Shown here in pieces: positions 16,820-24,885 of a DNA stretch of 64,000 bases. Both the position numbers and the translations under genes were made by a program. Under the pieces are notes generated by a model. That model saw only the letters and a program-made list of their open reading frames with translations. It was not told the origin of the DNA and searched no databases. Each line of letters starts with the position of its first letter. Position 1 is the stretch's first letter. Origin of the DNA: Aliishimia sp963678085 (GTDB lineage Bacteria > Pseudomonadota > Alphaproteobacteria > Rhodobacterales > Rhodobacteraceae); the NCBI GenBank assembly GCA_963678085.1, contig OY782680.1:1922001-1986000 (forward strand), given 5' to 3'.

Positions 16820-17784
16820 CCCCGCCCATGCGGCTCGTTTAGGTTAAGCTGCGGGTTGATTGGGATGATCCTATGGGGATTAATCGTGTCATGGCTATAG
16901 TGGTAATGGCGCACGATATGGTCCATTTTCACGGTCCCAGCGACACCGGGCCACTGATAAAGCTCGCGCGTATAGGCCCAAAGATTGGGGAAATCGACTA
17001 GGCGGTTGCGATTGCATTTGAAATGCAAATGATAGACCGGATCAAAGCGAATGAGCGTCGGAAATAGCCGCCAATCCGCCTCGGTGAGCGTCTCGCCCAG
17101 TAGATAGCGCTGCTGGGATAGGTGCTCTTCCAGCCAATCAAGCGTCTCAAACAGAGGGATGATGGCTCCGTCATAGGCCGCTTGCGTGGTGGCAAAGCCG
17201 CATTTGTAAACACCGTTGTTAAAGCTGTCGTAAATGCGTGTGTTGATCTGCTCAATCTGATCGCGCAGCGCCTCGGGCCAGAAATCCTGGGTATCGCCAG
17301 TTATGTGATCAAAAGCGCTGTTCAGCATTCGGATGATTTCCGAACTTTCATTGCTTACGATGGTGTTTTGCGCTTTGTCCCATAGGATGGGCACGGTCAC
17401 TCGGCCTGAATAGGTTGGGTCAGCTTTGGTGTAGAGGTCGCGCACGAAGGGGAGATGAAATAGGCTGTCCCCCGCCCCATACCCATCGGCAAATGTCCAG
17501 CCATCCCCCAGCATATCGGGATGCACGAAATCAACCGTAAGATGATCGCTCAGCCCTTTAAGTGCGCGGAAAATCAGCGTGCGATGGGCCCAAGGACAGG
17601 CGCCCGACACATAGAGGTGATAGCGCCCTGATTCTGCCTTAAATCCTGCTGAGCCCGTTGGCCCAGCCCGACCATCTGCCGTGATCCAATTGCGAAACTG
17701 TGCTGCAGAGCGCTCAAACTTGCCCCCGGCCGAGGCCGTATCATACCATTGGTCATGCCAGATCCCATCAATCAGTAACCCCAT
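16816..17784 (-). CDS. glutathionyl-hydroquinone reductase-like GST (YqjG/ECM4 family)
   Basis: A 322-residue glutathione transferase of the Xi class. The diagnostic catalytic cysteine motif GACPWAHR is near residue 65, followed by DMLGDGWTF, TVPILWDK with NESSEIIRM, and the C-terminal helical domain with ADWRLFPTLIRFDPVY. Xi-class enzymes reduce glutathionyl-hydroquinones to hydroquinones. ATG 17784 is chosen because AGGAG lies upstream and it gives the typical start MGLLIDGIW. Length agrees with the family. Substrate not determinable. Confidence 0.9.
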   Translation of the reverse strand: MGLLIDGIWHDQWYDTASAGGKFERSAAQFRNWITADGRAGPTGSAGFKAESGRYHLYVSGACPWAHRTLIFRALKGLSDHLTVDFVHPDMLGDGWTFADGYGAGDSLFHLPFVRDLYTKADPTYSGRVTVPILWDKAQNTIVSNESSEIIRMLNSAFDHITGDTQDFWPEALRDQIEQINTRIYDSFNNGVYKCGFATTQAAYDGAIIPLFETLDWLEEHLSQQRYLLGETLTEADWRLFPTLIRFDPVYHLHFKCNRNRLVDFPNLWAYTRELYQWPGVAGTVKMDHIVRHYHYSHDTINPHRIIPINPQLNLNEPHGRG

Positions 17785-17990
17785 TGAGCGCTCCTTTTCT
17801 GTGTCTTTGGTGTAAGATAGGCGAAGTGTAGCAAAGAACGAGCTGCGCGAGCGCGCAAGCAATTTGCATATTTGAACAGTTGCTGCGATGCGGCGTTAAC
17901 CTTTTGAAAACACTTTGATTCGTTACAAAAAATTCACTTGTTTGCCGCAGAATGAGAGGGCACAAAGGTAATCGGGGGTAGGAGATTGCC

Positions 17991-18353
17991 ATGACGACCT
18001 ATTTGTCTGAAAGTATTTTAGATGGTCTCAAAGCGGCGCGGCAAAAGCAAACGCGCAAAGGTAGTAAGATCCGGGTTGAGATCGGGGATGCTTATGTGCC
18101 TGTGATCGAAATGACTGAGGGTGGTTTTACGATCGCGCAGGACTCAGCTCCTCAGTTGCGTGGGCATGTGGATCTGTTTGAGGGGCCTCGGCATTTGTTT
18201 CGATGTCTGATTGTGGCCTCTGAGAGCTTTGGTGGCGTGACGCGCTATGAGTTTAAGCATAGTACCCCGGCGGATCAGAGCGTGGCGCTGGATTATGTGG
18301 CTGAGCGGCCCGCGCCGCATGCGCTGATTGAAGATATTCGCACAGGGCTTTGA
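17991..18353 (+). CDS. conserved hypothetical protein
   Basis: A 120-residue protein, not recognised beyond a resemblance to short hypothetical proteins of Rhodobacterales. It has a basic N-terminal helix, then a beta-rich stretch (KIRVEIGDAYVPVIEM, then GHVDLFEGPRHLFRCLIV) that could be a small PilZ-like or barrel fold, but no PilZ RxxxR motif is present. GTAGGAGA lies upstream of ATG 17991. It ends 10 bases before the DUF1045 gene, so the two are probably co-transcribed. Confidence 0.7.
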   Translation: MTTYLSESILDGLKAARQKQTRKGSKIRVEIGDAYVPVIEMTEGGFTIAQDSAPQLRGHVDLFEGPRHLFRCLIVASESFGGVTRYEFKHSTPADQSVALDYVAERPAPHALIEDIRTGL

Positions 18354-18363
18354 TGGGGCTTTG

Positions 18364-19011
18364 ATGTTTACACGATATGCGGTGTATTTTGTCCCCTCCG
18401 GTGCCTGGGGCGATTTCGGGGCGGCCTGGCTTGGTTGGGATAGCAGGTCCGGGCAAGAGGTTGCGGGGAGCGACTTAGATCTGGTGGCGCGGCCGCAGAA
18501 ATATGGGTTTCATGCCACGATAAAAGCCCCGTTTTCTCTAGCGGATGGGAAGGAACAGGCGGAGCTTGAACAGGCATTGCATGAACTCTGCGGCTCGTTG
18601 AGCCGCGTTGAGCTTAGTTCGTTGCAGCTCAGCCAGCTTGGCAGGTTTTTCGCGCTTACAGCGCGAAAAGAGCAAGAGCTGCTGCAAGGGCTAGCAGCCC
18701 GCGTCGTGCAAGACTTAGATGCTTTTCGCGCTGCGCCTACGGCGCAGGAGCTCGCACGGCGACGCCGTGCGAGCTTGAGCGCGCGGCAAGGCGCGCTGCT
18801 TGAAGCTTGGGGTTACCCGGATGTGATGGAAGAGTACCAATTTCACCTGACCCTAACGGGTCAGGTGGGAGAAGGCGCGCGCGCCTCTGTCGAGGCGGCC
18901 TTGCGGCCGCTATGCGATGAGCCGATGATTTTGGACAGTTTAAGCCTATTGGGGGAAGGGCCGGCTGGGCGATTTCATGAGATCACGCGCGCGCCCTTGG
19001 GCGCGCGCTAG
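18364..19011 (+). CDS. DUF1045 family protein (2H phosphoesterase type)
   Basis: A 215-residue DUF1045 protein. It starts MFTRYAVYFVPSGAWGDFGA and carries two HxT motifs, FHATIKAPF (residue about 50) and FHLTLTG (about 160), as in 2H phosphoesterases. Relatives are often found with C-P lyase genes, where cyclic phosphate hydrolysis is a suspected role; no phn genes are present in this window. ATG 18364 gives the family N-terminus; a longer frame opens at 18328 inside the previous gene. The second half of the gene is built from a run of perfect short hairpins, yet the reading frame and motifs are intact. Confidence 0.82.
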   Translation: MFTRYAVYFVPSGAWGDFGAAWLGWDSRSGQEVAGSDLDLVARPQKYGFHATIKAPFSLADGKEQAELEQALHELCGSLSRVELSSLQLSQLGRFFALTARKEQELLQGLAARVVQDLDAFRAAPTAQELARRRRASLSARQGALLEAWGYPDVMEEYQFHLTLTGQVGEGARASVEAALRPLCDEPMILDSLSLLGEGPAGRFHEITRAPLGAR

Positions 19012-19170
19012 AGAGATAGGCGCTTGAGGGCGAAGCCCTCAAGCGCCCTGCCTGCTTATTGAAGATCTGAAAAGGCCGCCGCAAGGCGGCCTACGGCTTT
19101 GTACACGCGAGAGCGGGGGGTGGCTATGTTGAAACGTAGGAAGGTCTCCCCACCTTTTCCAAAGGTGGGG
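18590..19170. repeat. cluster of short perfect hairpins
   Basis: Perfect inverted repeats with mostly 2-4 base loops follow one another: 18590-18606 (stem 7), 18647-18669 (10), 18688-18700 (5), 18731-18747 (7), 18749-18775 (12), 18778-18797 (7, loop 6), 18844-18867 (10), 18873-18886 (14-base palindrome), 18895-18910 (6), 18987-19008 (10), 19019-19047 (13, loop GAA), 19073-19092 (8) and 19148-19170 (10). Stem sequences differ from each other. They span the second half of the DUF1045 gene, the 44-base gap and the end of the converging patB gene. I see no comparable density elsewhere in the window. Confidence 0.88.
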
Positions 19171-20237
19171 CCGTGATTGGCAGCGATTTTTGCCTCTTGC
19201 TGCACGCGACGCGTAAACTCTTCGCGCATCATGCCGGTGCCCGAAAAATCTACCCAAGAAAGGTAGGTTGCCTCAAGCGCCATGGAGCTGAGGCCAGGGA
19301 TTGCGTTCACGGCCTCGTCAAAGATCTTGCGATTGCCATCAAGATAGGTGCAGAGCGCATCCACCCATTCAGCCCCCTCAGGGCTATAAGCCGCTGTTGC
19401 CATGAAGAGGCCAAAGCTATTGGGCGACATCCCGAGCGCCGCCAGGCGCGCGCTGAACTTGGCCCGCAGGGCATCATCTGCAATGATCACATTGCCGGTA
19501 TGCCCGCCAGCGATGTTAAATGTTTTCGTCGTGGCTGTCATCATCACGAGCCGATCCTCGATCCCCTTGATGGCGCTCATGGGGATGTGCACATGACCTG
19601 GCATCACAAGGTCATGGTGGATCTCATCCGATACCAGGATCAGATCGTGGCGCTTGGCAAAATCTGCCACCGCTTCGAGCTCGGCGCGGCTCCAGACCCG
19701 ACCGCCCGGATTATGCGGTGAGCAGAAAATCAGCATCTTTTCGGCCCCGCTCATCTGTGCCTCATAGGCTTCAAAGTCTAGCGTATAGCGGTCATTCTCC
19801 AGCGTCATTTCGCATTCCACAATGGGACGTCCAGAGGCCTTCAGTACCTTGGCAAAGGCGTGATAAACCGGAGTGAACAGCACCACCGGATCACCTGGAT
19901 TTGTAAAAGCATCCACGCAGAGCGCGGTCCCGTTCACCAGGCCATGCGTCGTGAAAATGTGATCGGCCTCAACGCTCCAACCATGGCGCTCTTTCATCCA
20001 CCACTTAATAGCGGCGTGGTAATCGGTATCATCGCCAAAATAGCCGGTAATGCCGTGATCGATCTGGGCTTGCAGGGCGTCCAGCACGCATTGGGGCGGG
20101 CGAAAATCCATATCGGCTACCCACATCGCCAATCCATCCTGGGCTGGCACGCCGTAAAGGCTTTCCATCATATCCCATTTCACGCAATGGGTGCCGCGGC
20201 GGTCGATTAGGGTGTCAAAACGGGGATCGCTGGTCAT
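19056..20237 (-). CDS. patB: MalY/PatB family C-S lyase (PLP enzyme)
   Basis: A 393-residue fold-type I PLP enzyme of the MalY/PatB branch. Features are WVADMDFRPP near residue 40, FCSPHNPGGRVW, LVSDEIHHDLVMPG and the PLP lysine in TATTKTFNIAG followed by GHTGNVI. Such proteins act as cystathionine beta-lyases or other C-S lyases and release homocysteine or thiols; aminotransferase activity is an alternative. AGAGG seven bases before ATG 20237 supports the start. The 3' end lies in the hairpin cluster. Confidence 0.87.
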   Translation of the reverse strand: MTSDPRFDTLIDRRGTHCVKWDMMESLYGVPAQDGLAMWVADMDFRPPQCVLDALQAQIDHGITGYFGDDTDYHAAIKWWMKERHGWSVEADHIFTTHGLVNGTALCVDAFTNPGDPVVLFTPVYHAFAKVLKASGRPIVECEMTLENDRYTLDFEAYEAQMSGAEKMLIFCSPHNPGGRVWSRAELEAVADFAKRHDLILVSDEIHHDLVMPGHVHIPMSAIKGIEDRLVMMTATTKTFNIAGGHTGNVIIADDALRAKFSARLAALGMSPNSFGLFMATAAYSPEGAEWVDALCTYLDGNRKIFDEAVNAIPGLSSMALEATYLSWVDFSGTGMMREEFTRRVQQEAKIAANHGPTFGKGGETFLRFNIATPRSRVYKAVGRLAAAFSDLQ

Positions 20238-20322
20238 GTGAAACCTCTTTATGTCGCTCGCGCTACACTATCTCAGCGCGCTGGCGTTGCAAGCGCCATT
20301 GCGCTCGACTACAGAGGCGCCC

Positions 20323-20847
20323 ATGAAACGATCTATTCTTTTGCATCCCGATCCTCGTTTGAAACAGGTCTGTTCTGAGATCGCAGACAGCTCGGATGAG
20401 TTGCGCGCGCTTGGGGCAGATATGCTCGAAACCATGTATGCGGCCCCTGGCATTGGGCTGGCTGGGCCTCAGATCGGGGTGATGCAGCGGATCATTGCGA
20501 TGGATTGCAACAAATCCGACGAGGAAGAGGCGCGCCCGCTGGTGATGCTGAACCCTGAGGTGATTGCCGCTAGCGATGAGCTGAATGTTTATGAAGAGGG
20601 CTGCCTGTCGATCCCTGATCAATATGCCGATGTCACGCGCCCTAAGGTGGTTGAGGTAGCATGGATGGACCTTGATGGCATAGCGCAACGCGAGACATTT
20701 GACGGGCTTTGGGCCACTTGCGTGCAGCATGAGATTGATCATCTGAATGGCAAGCTGTTTATTGATCATCTCAAACCGCTTAAGCGGCAGATGATCACGC
20801 GCAAAATGGTTAAGCTCAAGAAAGAGCGCGCAAGAGAGGGTAGATAG
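20323..20847 (+). CDS. def: peptide deformylase
   Basis: A 174-residue peptide deformylase with all three signatures: GIGLAGPQIG, EGCLSIP (metal cysteine) and HEIDHLNGKLF (HExxH with catalytic glutamate). It removes the formyl group from the initiator methionine of nascent proteins. ATG 20323 gives the usual MKRSILLHPDPRL start; the 24 residues upstream in frame are not conserved. It is followed at a three-base gap by a second deformylase-like gene and then fmt, forming a translation-initiation cluster. Confidence 0.95.
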   Translation: MKRSILLHPDPRLKQVCSEIADSSDELRALGADMLETMYAAPGIGLAGPQIGVMQRIIAMDCNKSDEEEARPLVMLNPEVIAASDELNVYEEGCLSIPDQYADVTRPKVVEVAWMDLDGIAQRETFDGLWATCVQHEIDHLNGKLFIDHLKPLKRQMITRKMVKLKKERAREGR

Positions 20848-20850
20848 CCC

Positions 20851-21348
20851 ATGGCGGTGCGTTCAATTTTGCAATGGCCTGACAAACGGTTGCGAGGAAA
20901 AGCTCGCCCGGTGGATGAGATCACCGATGAGGTCCGCGCCATTTGGGCCGATATGGTTGAGACGATGGATGATATGCCGGGGGTGGGCCTTGCTGCGCCG
21001 CAGATTGGCGTGATGCTGCGTCTGGCGGTGGTGGATGTCACGAAAGATCGCTCGCGCCGGATCTTGCTCGCCAATCCAGAAATCATCGACGCCTCATCCG
21101 AGCTGCGCGCTCATGAGGAGGCTTCTCCTTGCCTGCCCGGCGTGTCGGCCAAGATCAAACGTCCGCGCAAGGTTGCGGTGCGCTATCTGAACCAGGATGG
21201 GATGATCACGCGGCGTGATTTTGAGGATCTTGAGGCCACTTCGGTCCAGCATCAAATCGACCATTTGGCGGGGCGCATGTATTTTGACAATCTCAGCAAG
21301 GTCAAACGCGATATGCTGCTGCGCAAGGCGAAGAAGGCGCAAAACTAG
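20851..21348 (+). CDS. peptide deformylase-like protein, catalytic residues altered
   Basis: A 165-residue paralogue of the gene before it. Motif 1 is intact (GVGLAAPQIG). Motif 2 reads EEASPCLPG rather than EGCLSxP, so the metal-ligand position appears to be Ser with a Cys two places later. Motif 3 reads SVQHQIDHL: the catalytic glutamate of HExxH is glutamine (CAA). By known deformylase chemistry it should be inactive or use a different mechanism. It lies between def and fmt with gaps of three and zero bases, so it is co-expressed and presumably useful, for example as a nascent-chain or metal-binding factor. Function inferred, not known. Confidence 0.85.
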   Translation: MAVRSILQWPDKRLRGKARPVDEITDEVRAIWADMVETMDDMPGVGLAAPQIGVMLRLAVVDVTKDRSRRILLANPEIIDASSELRAHEEASPCLPGVSAKIKRPRKVAVRYLNQDGMITRRDFEDLEATSVQHQIDHLAGRMYFDNLSKVKRDMLLRKAKKAQN

Positions 21349-22260
21349 ATGAAATTGATCTTTATGGGCACGCCGGAGTTTTCGGTGCCGGTTTTGGAGG
21401 CTTTGGTTCAGGCGGGTCATCAGGTGCTGTGCGTTTATAGCCAACCGCCGCGGCCTGCGGGGCGGGGGAAGAAGGAACGGCCAAGCCCGGTGCAGGCGCG
21501 GGCTGAGGCGCTCGGGCTTATGGTGCGCCATCCGCTTTCGCTGAAAAGTGCTGAAGCACAGGCGGAATTTGCTGCCCTTGGGGCCGATGCGGCAGTGGTT
21601 GTGGCCTATGGGTTAATCCTGCCGCAAGCGGTGCTGGATGCGCCCATACATGGCTGCTTGAATATTCATGCCTCGCTCTTGCCGCGTTGGCGCGGGGCGG
21701 CGCCGATCCACCGTGCGATCATGGCCGGGGATACTGAAACAGGTGTGTGCATTATGCAGATGGAGGCCGGGCTTGATACGGGGCCTGTGCTTTTGCGTAA
21801 AGAGACGGCGATTGGCCCAGAGGAAACCACCGGGCAGCTGCATGACCGTCTAAGCGATATGGGGGCCGGGGCGATTGTGCAGGCTTTGTCTCAATTCGAT
21901 AGCCTGCACCCAGAGCCTCAGCCCGAGGCCGGTGTGACCTATGCGCAAAAGATCGACAAGGCCGAGGCGCGCATTGATTGGACACGGCCCGCGAATGAGA
22001 TTGACCGCTTAATCCGAGGCCTTTCTCCGTTTCCGGGCGCGTGGAGCGAGTATGAGGGCCAGCGCATTAAATTTCTCGCCAGCCGCGTGGAGGAAGGGCA
22101 GGGCGCTCCGGGTACTCTTCTTGATGATGAATTGCTGATCGCTTGCGGCACCGGCGCGGTGCGGATCTTGCGGGCACAGCGCGCGGGAAAGGCGGCGCAA
22201 GATATGGCAGAATTCCAACGCGGCGCAGGCCTGCCCAAAGGGGCGCAGCTTAACCCGTAA
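21349..22260 (+). CDS. fmt: methionyl-tRNA formyltransferase
   Basis: A 303-residue enzyme transferring formyl from 10-formyl-THF to initiator Met-tRNA. The catalytic block CLNIHASLLPRWRGAAPIHR supplies the Asn and His, and the Asp lies in MEAGLDTGPVL. The C-terminal tRNA-binding OB-like domain starts at GLSPFPGAWSE. The start codon follows the stop of the deformylase-like gene with no gap. Length is normal. Confidence 0.96.
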   Translation: MKLIFMGTPEFSVPVLEALVQAGHQVLCVYSQPPRPAGRGKKERPSPVQARAEALGLMVRHPLSLKSAEAQAEFAALGADAAVVVAYGLILPQAVLDAPIHGCLNIHASLLPRWRGAAPIHRAIMAGDTETGVCIMQMEAGLDTGPVLLRKETAIGPEETTGQLHDRLSDMGAGAIVQALSQFDSLHPEPQPEAGVTYAQKIDKAEARIDWTRPANEIDRLIRGLSPFPGAWSEYEGQRIKFLASRVEEGQGAPGTLLDDELLIACGTGAVRILRAQRAGKAAQDMAEFQRGAGLPKGAQLNP

Positions 22261-22274
22261 TGGGAAAGCCACCT

Positions 22275-22925
22275 TTAGCTGAAGAAACGATCAAATTCGT
22301 GCCGCAGCGCTACATCCAGATCATCCATCGTGACAGGTAGGCCCAAATCCACAAGGCTGGTCACCCCATGCTGCGCGATGCCGCAGGGCACAATGCCGGA
22401 AAAATGCTCCAGGTCGGGTTCGACATTGATGGAGATGCCGTGAAAGCTGACCCATTTGCGCAGCCGAATGCCAATCGCGGCAATTTTATCCTCAGCGGGC
22501 GAACCATCGGCTTGGGGCGGTTTTTCGGGACGTTGGACCCAAACCCCCACGCGGCCGGGTCTGATTTCACCGGTGACATTAAACGTCGATAAGGTTGCAA
22601 TCACCCAAGCCTCAAGCTGAGCAACGAAAGCGCGAATATCCCGCCCGCGCTGCGCAAGGTCGAGCATCACATAGATCACACGCTGGCCGGGGCCATGATA
22701 GGTATATTGCCCGCCGCGTCCTGCGTTAAACACCTCAAATCGGTTTGGATCGGTCAAATCTTTCGGGTTTGCCGACGTGCCCGCCGTATAAAGGGCGGGA
22801 TGTTCCAGCAGCCAAATCGCCTCGGGTGCCTCTCCGGCATGAATTGCGGCAACGCGTGCCTCCATCTTCGCCAAGGCTTCTGGATAGGAGACAAGGCCGG
22901 GTGAGGTGATCCACTCGATATTCAT
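22275..22925 (-). CDS. lipB: octanoyltransferase LipB
   Basis: A 216-residue lipoyl(octanoyl) transferase that moves octanoyl from acyl carrier protein to lipoyl domains. The family motif is GRGGQYTYHGPGQRVIYVML; the catalytic lysine is in EDKIAAIGIRL and the catalytic cysteine in GIVPCGIAQHGVTSL. The start overlaps the stop of the upstream LytTR gene (ATGA), so LipB synthesis is coupled to that regulator. It converges on fmt with a 14-base gap. Confidence 0.94.
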   Translation of the reverse strand: MNIEWITSPGLVSYPEALAKMEARVAAIHAGEAPEAIWLLEHPALYTAGTSANPKDLTDPNRFEVFNAGRGGQYTYHGPGQRVIYVMLDLAQRGRDIRAFVAQLEAWVIATLSTFNVTGEIRPGRVGVWVQRPEKPPQADGSPAEDKIAAIGIRLRKWVSFHGISINVEPDLEHFSGIVPCGIAQHGVTSLVDLGLPVTMDDLDVALRHEFDRFFS

Positions 22926-23710
22926 GACGGCAATACCCCATGCTCTTTGAGACGTGGCAAACCGCTGCGACTGATGGGCAATTCGCGCTTATCTGAGGTG
23001 ATCAGTGTCGTCTTATTGCTTTGCTTTTCTACTTTCGTAATCTGATCCAGAGCCACCCAATGCGAGCGGTGGATCTGCACCCCCACAATGGGCGGCGTCT
23101 CACCCACCGCATCGCCCAGACGCATCAGCACCAACTCAGTGCCCTTATCTGTTGTGACCTCGACATAATGATCAAGCGCCGTGAGCGAAATGAGCTGTCC
23201 GCGTTTATCCAAAGGAAGGCGTGTCAAAATCGCTGGACTCTTTGGCTCCGGCGGCAAGCTCTGCTCGGTTTGATTTTGCTCTGCTTGCGTAAGCACCCAG
23301 TCAAACACGATGACAACAATTAACACCACCCCAAACACCGTTGCGACAAAGCTGTAAAGCTCGGCAGAGGAACGGAAGAACCAGCCAAAGAGCGCCGTAT
23401 TGATCCCCAAGATACAAAGCGTCAACACACATCCCGAGGCCAGCGCCATTGCAGCCAGACGCAGCGGCCGAGGCTGATTGTCCAAAGCGTGCCGGATCGT
23501 GAGCGACAAGAAACTGCCCAAGGCATAGGTCGCACTCACCACCCCAACCCAGTAGAGCGCGCGCGGCACAGGGCGCAGCACCTGATCTGTATCAAAGGCC
23601 CCGACCACGGACAGGATGAGCCCCACTGCCACCAACACGATCCAAGTCGCTGGGCGTGAAAACTCTGCCTTCCATTCACGAAGCGCCAATTGCACAGCGG
23701 TTTTGTTCAC
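22922..23710 (-). CDS. membrane-anchored LytTR DNA-binding protein
   Basis: A 262-residue protein with four predicted transmembrane segments between residues 20 and 145 and a C-terminal LytTR DNA-binding domain, recognisable from LTALDHYVEVTTDKG, VGVQIHRSHWVALDQI and ELPISRSGLPRLKEHG. This is a one-component membrane regulator layout common in alphaproteobacteria. It overlaps lipB by four bases, but the reason for pairing with lipoylation is not apparent. The signal sensed is unknown. Confidence 0.85.
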   Translation of the reverse strand: MNKTAVQLALREWKAEFSRPATWIVLVAVGLILSVVGAFDTDQVLRPVPRALYWVGVVSATYALGSFLSLTIRHALDNQPRPLRLAAMALASGCVLTLCILGINTALFGWFFRSSAELYSFVATVFGVVLIVVIVFDWVLTQAEQNQTEQSLPPEPKSPAILTRLPLDKRGQLISLTALDHYVEVTTDKGTELVLMRLGDAVGETPPIVGVQIHRSHWVALDQITKVEKQSNKTTLITSDKRELPISRSGLPRLKEHGVLPS

Positions 23711-23815
23711 GTTTGACTGCCTCCGTTCGCGAATGGGCCGTTGCTTTGCAAGCTATATGGCGGTGTTTCTGCCAGAACAAACCCCGCATTGCAAAAAACA
23801 AAGAAAGGAACCGCC

Positions 23816-24304
23816 GTGTCATTTGCCCCTGTTATCGAAGCTGGCTTTGTTATCCAATTGCATATTGTTTCTGCTCTGATCGCCCTGGTGGTTGGCCCCT
23901 TTGCCCTTTGGCGCAAACGCCGTGATCGGGTGCATAAAGTGCTGGGCTATATTTGGGTTACGTCTATGGGCTTTGCCGCGCTGATCTCATTTGCGATCCC
24001 GAGCGTGTTCTCGCCTATCGGCTTTGGCCCGATCCACCTTTTGTCTATTTACGGGCTTTATGGTCTTTGGGTTGCGATGCGCGCGATTTTTCGAAAAGAT
24101 GTCGTCCTCCATAAAACCGTGATGGAAAATGTCTATGTGCGCGGGCTTGCGCTGGCAGGGGCCTTGAACTTTCTACCGGGTCGCACGAGCGCCCGCAGCT
24201 TGATCCCCGAAACACCGGAAATCGGCTATGTCATTATCGCTGTTGTCGTGATCTGGGCTTTTACGCCGCTGATTTTGAACAGCAGAGCGCCGCGCCCGCA
24301 ATGA
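23816..24304 (+). CDS. DUF2306 family membrane protein
   Basis: A 162-residue integral membrane protein with four hydrophobic segments and conserved histidines at their ends (LHIVSALIALVVGPFALW, RVHKVLGYIWV, HLLSIYGLY, VLHKTVMENVYV). This pattern matches DUF2306 proteins, whose role is unknown; the histidines suggest heme or metal binding. I use GTG 23816, which has AAAGGAA six bases upstream; the frame is open for 25 residues further but those look random. It is divergent from the LytTR gene. Confidence 0.72.
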   Translation: MSFAPVIEAGFVIQLHIVSALIALVVGPFALWRKRRDRVHKVLGYIWVTSMGFAALISFAIPSVFSPIGFGPIHLLSIYGLYGLWVAMRAIFRKDVVLHKTVMENVYVRGLALAGALNFLPGRTSARSLIPETPEIGYVIIAVVVIWAFTPLILNSRAPRPQ

Positions 24305-24396
24305 AAGCGAGAAATTTTCACCCCGAAAGCACTTTACCCCTTTTCAAGCCAGTCTGCGCGGTCTAATGACCATCCCGTCTACTAGACATGTATCGT

Positions 24397-24483
24397 GCGG
24401 TCGTGGCGGAATTGGTAGACGCGCAGCGTTGAGGTCGCTGTGGGGTAACACCCGTGGAGGTTCGAGTCCTCTCGACCGCACCA
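24397..24483 (+). tRNA. tRNA-Leu(GAG)
   Basis: A complete 87-base class II tRNA. Acceptor GCGGTCG (24397-24403) pairs with CGACCGC (24473-24479), followed by discriminator A and an encoded CCA (24481-24483). The anticodon stem CAGCG/CGCTG encloses loop TTGAGGT with anticodon GAG. The long variable arm (around GTGGGGTAACACCCGT) and the TTCGAGT T-loop confirm leucine type. No integrase or duplicated 3' end is seen after it, so it is not an occupied attachment site here. Confidence 0.97.
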
Positions 24484-24630
24484 AAAAAGATTAATCTTCC
24501 CTAAATGCCTCCGAAAGCCAATGGCTCCGGTTAAAGACAGGTCTTCAGTGAGGAAATCCAGCCCCTTCGAATACACGAGTCATGGGCGGGCGTGATGTAC
24601 CCAAGTGCCGCAGAAAGAGTTTTGCAACTT

Positions 24631-24670
24631 GAAAAATAGAACGGCCCCAATGCTGAGATAGGGGTCGTTC
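24631..24670 (-). terminator. candidate intrinsic terminator
   Basis: GAACGGCCCC (24639-24648) and GGGGTCGTTC (24661-24670) form a 10-bp stem with one G-T pair and a 12-base loop. On the minus strand it is followed by TATTTTTC, giving a U-rich tail, so it could end leftward transcription coming from dsrE through the structured region at 24787-24864. Confidence 0.5.
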
Positions 24671-24786
24671 TTTGCGCATTAGAGTAGAAAACGATCATGC
24701 TGAGCCAGCCTTCGCTGCCTCTCGCTAGTCCATCGACCCAAGCAAATTGCAATGAAATTTGCGAGGAAAGTTGATGGATAAACAAA

Positions 24787-24864
24787 AGCCTAGTCCCCTG
24801 TTTTGTTCGTCAGAACGCGCGAAGCAGGGGACTAGGCTCAAGCGCAAATACCGGCGCGCTTGAG
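24787..24864. other. two adjacent hairpins in the tRNA-Leu/dsrE gap
   Basis: AGCCTAGTCCCCTG (24787-24800) pairs perfectly with CAGGGGACTAGGCT (24825-24838) across 24 bases, which hold an inner GTTC/GAAC stem. Sharing two bases, CTCAAGCGC (24837-24845) pairs with GCGCTTGAG (24856-24864). The 400-base gap has no credible gene. The structures could belong to a small RNA or to the dsrE 3' UTR, ending at the terminator at 24631-24670. Confidence 0.55.
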
Positions 24865-24885
24865 TTAACTTGATCTGTTTTCACT

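Noticed and set aside
20251..20322. N-terminal extension of the first deformylase
   Set aside because: The 24 extra residues overlap the patB promoter region and are not family-like; ATG 20323 fits deformylases.
24382..24785. two short minus-strand frames over and after tRNA-Leu
   Set aside because: One is the tRNA gene read backwards, the other covers the terminator-like hairpin; composition is not coding-like.
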